Part shown: positions 58,736-64,000 of the stretch, piece after piece
Position numbering within the stretch: the first letter of the stretch is position 1
Layout: each line of letters begins with the position of its first letter
Assembly (NCBI GenBank): GCA_022009675.1
Contig: CP091718.1
Coordinates: 62,001 to 126,000 of the forward strand
DNA length: 64,000 bases
Direction: 5' to 3'
Origin: Oscillospiraceae bacterium
Lineage (GTDB): Bacteria; Bacillota; Clostridia; Oscillospirales; CAG-272
Notes under the pieces: model-generated
What the model saw: the letters and a program-made list of their open reading frames with translations, nothing else
What the model was told of the DNA's origin: nothing
The model's database searches: none
Made by a program: the position numbers and the translations under genes

Positions 58736-60415
58736 TCAAGCCTCCCCGCCGATCTGCACAGCTTCCTTTTCCAGCATCGCGGCATAGTGCAAAAGCTCCT
58801 TGCGCGAGGATACATTCAGCGTCTCGTAAATGTGCTTGTTGTGGTATTTCAGCGTGTTTTCGCTGATGCAGAGGATGTCACGGATTTCCTTGCCGTTCCT
58901 GCCGCCCAGGTACAGGTCGAAAATCTCCCGCTCCCTCGGCGTCAGCTTGCATAGATTGGCTGTAAAATGAGCATACCCTTCCGGATCAACCTCCTGCGCA
59001 GAGGATGAAGTCAGCCGGGTGATCTGCGTTTTGGCACGCACGTATTCTTCCTGAATACGTGTTTTTTCTTTTTGTATCCTGGAAAGCTCCTCGTTTGCCT
59101 CCTTCATCTCAAGCTTGAGTCCGTCGATGACCGATTGCTTGTTTCTGTCCTTCTCGGCAAGAAAAGCAAGCAGGTCATCTATCTCAACAGGCGCGCCGCG
59201 ATGGGCACGTTGCTCGTCCCTTTTCAGCTGCTCCAGCGACTTCAGCACGGGGGCAAGATAGCTCCTGCTGAAAAAGACGCAGAAAGCGATGGACAGTGCC
59301 GTAAGCAGGGCGATCAACAGCAGGTTCTTGACAATGGTGTCCATTGCCGCGCTGTCGTAGTCGCTTTTGTTTGTCATGACGAACGTCGCAAAGCTCCCGC
59401 CCGTGCGTGCGTCATTGTAGGAGCGCTTCATGCCGAGATAGGTGTTGTCGTCGCCCGTCAGTTTCAGGATCCCGTCGCCGAAATCCGAGACGGCAAGCAC
59501 GCCGCCGGGCGCACGGTAATACCCGTCATCCGCGCCGCAGGAGAAAAACGAGGTGATACTGTCGCCGTCCATGTGGCTGTCGTCGTCATACGTCAGAAGC
59601 CCTGTGAAATGCGAAAGCTTGGTGGTCTGGCTGTGCAGACGCGCAAAGCAACTCTCGGACACCTCAAAGCCGCATACACCGAGGGCTTTCCCGTCACTGC
59701 CCCGTATGGGGAGCATGAGCAGCATCGCCTTCTCGGACATCCCGGGCAGGGTAAATATCTCGGTGAAGCGGTAGGTGTGCGCCGGCATCCGGGCGGGATC
59801 GCTGTGACTGTGACTGCGACTGTCGTCCCAGCCCCGGATGACGTTCTGCTGCGCTTCCAGCCGCCATTTCCGGTGCGGCATGATGCCGTGCGCCTTACCG
59901 ACAGAGGGTATCCCGCGATAAAGGATTATTTCGCGGCGGTCGGCTTCGTAGCCGTTCACCTGCAGGTACAGTCCGCTGCGCGTCGGCTCGGCGGCGTTCT
60001 TACCCGCCGTGGCGTTGAGCAGGACAAATGCGCCCGAGCACTCCGCCTGCAAAAGATACTGCCGGAGCGGTTCGATGATGCGCTCCTGCAGGTCTGCAAG
60101 CCGTGCGCCGTCCGACAGCTCGTCAAAGGAAATGCCTGCATCCGCGAGGTAGGCTTCAATCCGCGTTGCGGCGTCCCCGGACAGGTACGCGCCGACCGTA
60201 ATCAGGCTGTTCCGGTGTGAAAGCAACTGCTGCTCAAAGCTCATCGCCTGCATATCCAGCCGCTCCGCGAGCGTGTCCTTCGGCGTTTTGAACCGATCGA
60301 ACAGCGACAGGCAGGAGGCAAGCAGGACAAGGATCAGAATAACGGGGACAAGCATATACAGAAACAGCTTTGTCTTCATGCTTCGTCGCGGCAGGCGGAA
60401 GGAAAGTCTGTTCAA
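58736..60415 (-). CDS. Membrane-bound LuxR-family regulator with an external sensor domain
   Basis: TTG start after AAAGGGGGG, 14 bp after the lipoprotein stop. TM1 is MKTKLFLYMLVPVILILVLL. An extracytoplasmic domain of about 330 residues follows, containing LPGMSEKAMLLMLPIRGSD and GVCGFEVSESCF, which look like a Cache-type sensor. TM2 is VKNLLLIALLTALSIAFCVF, then a coiled-coil (IDGLKLEMKEANEELSRIQK). The LuxR HTH is LTPREREIFDLYLGGRNGKE followed by IRDILCISENTLKYHNKHIY. It is a one-protein sensor and DNA-binding regulator in the membrane. The frame is intact at 559 residues. Confidence 0.85.
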   Translation of the reverse strand: MNRLSFRLPRRSMKTKLFLYMLVPVILILVLLASCLSLFDRFKTPKDTLAERLDMQAMSFEQQLLSHRNSLITVGAYLSGDAATRIEAYLADAGISFDELSDGARLADLQERIIEPLRQYLLQAECSGAFVLLNATAGKNAAEPTRSGLYLQVNGYEADRREIILYRGIPSVGKAHGIMPHRKWRLEAQQNVIRGWDDSRSHSHSDPARMPAHTYRFTEIFTLPGMSEKAMLLMLPIRGSDGKALGVCGFEVSESCFARLHSQTTKLSHFTGLLTYDDDSHMDGDSITSFFSCGADDGYYRAPGGVLAVSDFGDGILKLTGDDNTYLGMKRSYNDARTGGSFATFVMTNKSDYDSAAMDTIVKNLLLIALLTALSIAFCVFFSRSYLAPVLKSLEQLKRDEQRAHRGAPVEIDDLLAFLAEKDRNKQSVIDGLKLEMKEANEELSRIQKEKTRIQEEYVRAKTQITRLTSSSAQEVDPEGYAHFTANLCKLTPREREIFDLYLGGRNGKEIRDILCISENTLKYHNKHIYETLNVSSRKELLHYAAMLEKEAVQIGGEA

Positions 60416-60428
60416 GCCGATCCCCCCT

Positions 60429-61760
60429 TTATTTCACCGTGCGGAAAAGCTCCCACAGCTCCGCGGCAAGCGCGGCGGCGCTCTCCCCGCCCTGTATCCG
60501 CGCCGGGAAGGCAGACTGTACCTTGCGGATCTCGGCATACAGCCCGTTCACCCTGCCGTAGTAGCCCGCATAGGACGGCTCGCGCAGGAGCGTGTACCCG
60601 CTTTTGACCGTATTCAGCACGGTGTAGAGACTGCGGTAGCCGTCATCGCGGAAGGTGTACGTGTCAAGCCCGGCGTACGCATCGGCGGTCACGGGCATAT
60701 AGCCCGTCTCGGCGGCGAAATCCAGATTTCGCCCGCCCTCCGTAAGCCAGTGGGCAAAGACGGAAGCCGCCTCGGCTTTCCGCTCATCGGACTTCACCGC
60801 GCAAAGCCCCACGCCCGCCTGCGTGTCCACCCGGCGCGCGCGGTCCACATACGGCATGGGGCAAACCCGGAGCCTCATCGGCTCGGAGGTGTTGTCCGGA
60901 TAGGTCACGGTGTCGTTATAGTACAGGATGCCAGCCGACGAGCCCATGCCGGCGGGCGTCTCGCCCGTCATCACCTGCGTGTTGGAATACTGGTCGGCAA
61001 CCACGATATGCCCCTTGGCGATAGCCTCGGCAAAGCGCAGGTACGCCGCCTTCAGGGAAGCATCCGAGAAGTCATACCAGCCGTCCCTGTAGAAGGCGGA
61101 GGCGTCCGCGCCCGCCGACACGGCGTACAGCTCCACCGCGCGGAGCAGATAGTCAAGGGCGCAGAAGGGCTTTCCGCCGGAGTATGTATAGTATTTCTCC
61201 GCCGCGGAAAAGAACCCGTCCCATGTGTTCAGGCTCTCCTGGGTTACGCCGGTCGCCGCGGAAAAGCGGTCAAATTCGCCGCCGCTGAGGTACAGCACGT
61301 GCGTGGATTTGGACACGGGCAGTACCGCAAGCCGCCCGTCCACCATGCCGTCGGCAAGGAAATCGGGAACAAAGGCGGCGGTCTCCGCCCCGGTGAAATA
61401 GTCGTTCCAGTCCAGCAGCCTGTCCACGCCGAACCCTGCCGCATCGTTGTTGTGACAGAAGAACAGATCCGGGAGCGGCACCGCGCCCGGCGTGCCGTCC
61501 TGCGCCTCGGCAAGGCGGTCGCTGATCTTGGCGGCGACGGTTATCAGCGTGGTGCGGATGACGACGCCGCGCTCCATGCCCACGGTGGAATTGAATCTGT
61601 CGATCAGCCTGTTCATGGGCGAGTCGGCTTGCTCGCCGTAGGTGTGCCACAGCGTCAGCACGACGGGATCATGCGGATCAAGCAGGGGCTGCTCCCGACA
61701 GCCGGAAAGGCAGGACAGAGCAAAGATCGCGGCGAGCAGGACGGCAAGCACTTTCTTCAT
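60429..61760 (-). CDS. Extracellular solute-binding lipoprotein, orphan
   Basis: Start MKKVLAVLLAAIFALSCLSG with AGGAGG; lipobox LSCLSGC. DPVVLTLWHTYGEQADSPMN opens the family-1 (sugar-type) solute-binding fold. GVDRLLDWNDYFTGAETAAF, MVDGRLAVLPVSKSTHVLYL, LNTWDGFFSAAEKY and VFAHWLTEGGRNLDFAAETG are usual elements. No permease or ATPase gene is nearby. With the membrane LuxR regulator 14 bp downstream it may act as the ligand-presenting part of a sensor. The frame is intact at 443 residues. The 5' leader of about 215 nt holds two hairpins. Confidence 0.85.
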   Translation of the reverse strand: MKKVLAVLLAAIFALSCLSGCREQPLLDPHDPVVLTLWHTYGEQADSPMNRLIDRFNSTVGMERGVVIRTTLITVAAKISDRLAEAQDGTPGAVPLPDLFFCHNNDAAGFGVDRLLDWNDYFTGAETAAFVPDFLADGMVDGRLAVLPVSKSTHVLYLSGGEFDRFSAATGVTQESLNTWDGFFSAAEKYYTYSGGKPFCALDYLLRAVELYAVSAGADASAFYRDGWYDFSDASLKAAYLRFAEAIAKGHIVVADQYSNTQVMTGETPAGMGSSAGILYYNDTVTYPDNTSEPMRLRVCPMPYVDRARRVDTQAGVGLCAVKSDERKAEAASVFAHWLTEGGRNLDFAAETGYMPVTADAYAGLDTYTFRDDGYRSLYTVLNTVKSGYTLLREPSYAGYYGRVNGLYAEIRKVQSAFPARIQGGESAAALAAELWELFRTVK

Positions 61761-61800
61761 TTCGGACGCCTCCTTTGGGACAGCACGTTGTGGTTTTTGG

Positions 61801-61893
61801 CTTCTCCCCACCCTTTTTTGAAAAAAGGGTGGGAGAAAGCGAAAAATTTTTTTGAGTTTTTTTCCCACCCTTTTGCTCAAAAAGTGTGGGGAC
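61801..61893 (-). promoter_or_regulatory. Two hairpins in the leader of the binding-protein operon
   Basis: CCCACCCTTTTTT and AAAAAAGGGTGGG make a perfect 13-bp stem at 61,807-61,833, extended by CTTCTCC/GAGAAAG. A related stem CCCACCCTTTT...AAAAAGTGTGGG follows at 61,864-61,890. They are transcribed in the lipoprotein leader, which is about 215 nt long. No T-run follows either stem, so they may be protective or regulatory and not terminators. They could also be a repeat family; I see no other copy here. Confidence 0.55.
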
Positions 61894-61982
61894 AAATCCG
61901 TAAAAAAATAAGTATAATGTACGTGTAGATCCCCCTGCCGGAGCGAGGGCGGATCGACTTTTTCCTACGGTACCCGATTCCC

Positions 61983-62011
61983 ATTATAGCACAGAGCCGG
62001 GAATAAAGCAA
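61983..62011 (-). promoter_or_regulatory. Promoter of the binding-protein/LuxR operon
   Basis: On the minus strand TTGCTT and TATAAT are separated by exactly 17 bp, with TGCTATAAT an extended -10. Its start would be about 61,976. A plus-strand TATAAT at 61,913-61,918 could serve the divergent zinc-ribbon genes, but I see no good -35 there. Confidence 0.7.
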
Positions 62012-62076
62012 GAGCAAAAAGCGGCGGGAACCGGATTTTTTCCCCCGAAAACCGAAAAAGGAGGGACGCGGCACAG

Positions 62077-62448
62077 ATGGAGAGCAGGACGACGGCGAAG
62101 TATCAGGTCATCCAGGACGCGGGCGGCTGGCGCTTCCGCTTTTACTGCGATGCATCCGGCGCACTGGGATGCGCCACGGAGGTATATCGCGGCGAAAGAC
62201 CGGAGGACGCGCTGGCGGCGGCATGGGAAAGCGAGGGCAGGCGGCAGTTCAACCGGTGCGGCAGATGCGGCAGGTGGGTGATCAACGCGATGTACAACGT
62301 GGACAGCCTGCAATGCGTGGACTGTGCGCCGTGGACAGCCCGGATTGTTTTCTGCCCCGCCTGCGGGGCGAAAGCGCGGAAGGACGACGCGGTCTGCTCC
62401 GCCTGCGGCGCGGACCTGCGGGGAGAGGGGGGAGCGGCGGATGCATGA
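62077..62448 (+). CDS. Zinc-ribbon protein 1
   Basis: Start MESRTTAKYQVIQDAGGWRF after AAAGGAGGG. An N-terminal strand-rich part (FRFYCDASGALGCATEVYRG) precedes FNRCGRCGRWVINAMYNVDS and QCVDCAPW (first Cys4 ribbon), then FCPACGAKARKDDAVCSACG (second ribbon, double C-x-x-C). Length 123. No membrane segment. Such ribbons bind zinc and usually contact other proteins or nucleic acid. The last bases overlap the next start (ATGCATGA), so the three genes are probably one operon. Confidence 0.75.
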   Translation: MESRTTAKYQVIQDAGGWRFRFYCDASGALGCATEVYRGERPEDALAAAWESEGRRQFNRCGRCGRWVINAMYNVDSLQCVDCAPWTARIVFCPACGAKARKDDAVCSACGADLRGEGGAADA

Positions 62449-62746
62449 GGCGGTACTGCAGGAGGACGACCGCGCAAGGCTCGGCTTCGGTGAGACGTGC
62501 ATGAAGCAGCTGCGCGTCTGCCCGGAATGCGGACAGCTCGCCGCACCGGGTGAGCCGCGGTGCCGCGGCTGTCACGCTCCCCTGCCGGACAGGACGCTCT
62601 ATGAGCTGTACCTTTCGCGGCACACCGTGTGTCCGGGATGCCGCACGGTCGCAAGACCGGGCGCGCGCTACTGCCATGTCTGCGGCAGGAGGCTGCCGGC
62701 GGACAAACCCAACCCAACAACAGAAAAAGGAGAGAACACAACATGA
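62441..62746 (+). CDS. Zinc-ribbon protein 2
   Basis: ATG at 62441, inside the end of the previous gene. It reads MHEAVLQEDDRARLGFGETC, then LRVCPECGQLAAPGEPRCRG and HTVCPGCRTVARPGARYCHV. The first ribbon (CPEC...CRGC) and the second (CPGC...CHVC) are separated by about 25 residues including LPDRTLYELYLSR. About 101 residues and no membrane helix. It overlaps the secreted-protein gene by ATGA and follows the first zinc-ribbon gene with an 8-base overlap. The function is unknown, but coupling to a secreted product suggests assembly or regulation. Confidence 0.75.
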   Translation: MHEAVLQEDDRARLGFGETCMKQLRVCPECGQLAAPGEPRCRGCHAPLPDRTLYELYLSRHTVCPGCRTVARPGARYCHVCGRRLPADKPNPTTEKGENTT

Positions 62747-64000
62747 ACAGAACGCAAAGTACGCTACGGAAAACGCTGGCTCTGCTCCTGACGCTGGTCA
62801 TGCTGCTGGGCGTCATGCCGTTTGCGGAGCTTGGCACGGTGATGATCCGGGCGCAGGCGGCGGACGCGGGCGAGCCTGCCGCGGGCGAGCCTGCCGCGAG
62901 CGTGGCGGCAGCAGGCAGTGCCGCCATAGCAGCCACCCCGCGCAGAGCGGCGGCGGCAGAGCCGACATGGGTCGAAGTAGGCAAAGAGAAAAAGCACGAG
63001 GATCGCATGAAAAAAGCTGATCACGCTGCTGACCTCTCCCTACGAATACCACATAAAGCTCGTGGGACATATCGACATTTCCGACAAAAACGACCTGCCC
63101 ATATGGGGCAAGACAAGCGGCATTCAGATACAGGGCGTCAAGCACCTGGATATGAACGGCTACAATATCTCCTATGAGCACACCGGTGTGGGATATTCGG
63201 AAAAATTTGTATATAAGGACGCTGTCAACAAAAATGCGAAGTACCTCTACTATCTGATGACGGTGACGGAGGACGCGAGCTTCTATCTCTATGATTCCAC
63301 CGGAAAAAACGGAAAGATATTCTTCGGTCAGCCGATGTATGTATCGGAAATGCCCTACCGCAATATCATATCCGTCAAAGGTCGCTTTACGATGTACGGC
63401 GGCGAGATCAGCACCGGTGCTTCAAAGAAGCTGTACTACACCGACGTAAGAACGGTTAATTACTATGGTGAGGATAAACATACCTTCTCGTATACCGGAA
63501 ATCTGCGCCTGCAGCTTCAGGGAAGCGGAGTCACGGTTGAGAACGGCGGCTATTTTGAGATGAACGGCGGCGACGTCTACGGCAGAGGAACGCATTTTGC
63601 CGCCATCGAGGGCAGACCCGGCTCCACCGTTTTTGATAAACGACGGATATATCGAGGGGTGCCGGCGGCGCCGACGCTTATTCCGGCGGATATGAGAGCA
63701 GAGCATGGGAAGGATGGAGATGGTTGCGCATATCAAGCGCTCTGGAGCACGGCAACCTCACAGTCAACGGCGGTAATTTCAGAGCAAAAAAGTCATAGAT
63801 GTGGAATTGGTTCATCATGAACATCCAAATGATAAATACGGCGCTTACAAAAAGATGGAGCCCGGCAAAATCGCCATTTTTTTGACGGTCTCAATCCCGA
63901 CAGCGATTGCAGCATGACCTATACGACCATCGGTGCCTTAGACGATACGCTCTATTTATGCGGAGCAAAAGTGACCCCGGCAACCGACGGCGTATCGAGA
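62743..64000 (+). CDS. Large secreted protein, N-terminal part (leaves the window)
   Basis: MNRTQSTLRKTLALLLTLVM, LLGVMPFAE and AQAADAGEP form a signal peptide with an AQA-A cleavage site. A low-complexity Ala/Gly/Pro linker (DAGEPAAGEPAASVAAAG) follows. The passenger contains repeated strands: KHLDMNGYNISYEH, SVKGRFTMYGGEIST, VTVENGGYFEMNGGDVYG, GNLTVNGGNFRAKK. The N-G-G turns are typical of right-handed beta-helix proteins. Frameshifts at about 63,005 (A6), 63,645 and 63,880 break it. The length beyond 64,000 is unknown. It starts with ATGA overlap to the zinc-ribbon gene. Surface adhesin or glycan-binding is only a guess. Confidence 0.75.

Noticed and set aside
61801..61893. Terminators for the lipoprotein leader
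   Set aside because: The stems are strong, but neither has the T run needed on the transcribed strand. Kept as leader hairpins.
60273..61928. A 551-codon open frame on the plus strand opposite the binding-protein gene
   Set aside because: It is antisense to an intact lipoprotein gene with signal, lipobox and family motifs. The high GC of the region produces long shadows. It has no ribosome site and no known motifs.

Overview
The window looks like a chromosome piece from a Gram-positive gut anaerobe of class Clostridia, probably Oscillospirales. This rests on HemZ, CdaA, a SpoVB-like flippase next to MazG, PdaA, an M16 YmfF/YmfH-type pair and a VTC/DUF4956 pair. It has two contrasting halves. 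Positions 1 to about 26,000 are accessory DNA, mostly AT-rich, full of mobile remnants and unfamiliar genes. From tRNA-Gln(UUG) at 26,038 rightwards it is GC-rich, dense and core-like.

A caution for every entry: many genes, including core genes such as relA, the flippase, the MacB-like transporters and MFS, are split by one- or two-base frameshifts, mostly at runs of A/T or G/C. Joining frames restores family-typical proteins, so most breaks look like base-calling errors and not pseudogenes. I give the joined extents.

Accessory half. 1-4,470: part of an IS5-type transposase, an unknown protein, a GNAT acetyltransferase, a P-loop kinase-like protein, a secreted protein and a headless serine recombinase. 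4,480-6,132: a 3'-truncated group II intron, followed by a TnpV remnant. 7,243-16,251: a rightward cluster with a TetR regulator, three methyltransferases, an alpha/beta hydrolase, a thiazoline-hydrolase-like protein, a ZIP transporter, an HMA protein and a heterodimeric ABC pair. Two matching inverted repeats suggest it is one regulon concerned with a metal or a metal-binding small molecule. 16,464-25,867: leftward modules separated by copies of a roughly 480-bp repeat. They are a sigma factor with a long C-terminal extension, a BlaI/M56 peptidase/membrane-protein trio, a second paralogous sigma factor, and two unknown membrane proteins.

Core half, leftward 26-53 kb: metallophosphoesterase, VanZ, a lipoprotein, a candidate ncRNA, two fused MacB-type ABC transporters, folD, two M16 peptidases, mazG, a SpoVB-like flippase, a uridine-kinase-like protein, hemZ, dtd, relA, recJ, an FAD dehydrogenase, a CdaR-like stub, cdaA and two polysaccharide deacetylases. 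Rightward 53.6-58.6 kb: a VTC-domain polyphosphate polymerase with DUF4956, two tiny ORFs beside an HTH-TPR regulator and an MFS transporter, and rpmB. At 58.7-64 kb an orphan solute-binding lipoprotein and a membrane-bound LuxR regulator diverge from two zinc-ribbon proteins translationally coupled to a large secreted protein that leaves the window.
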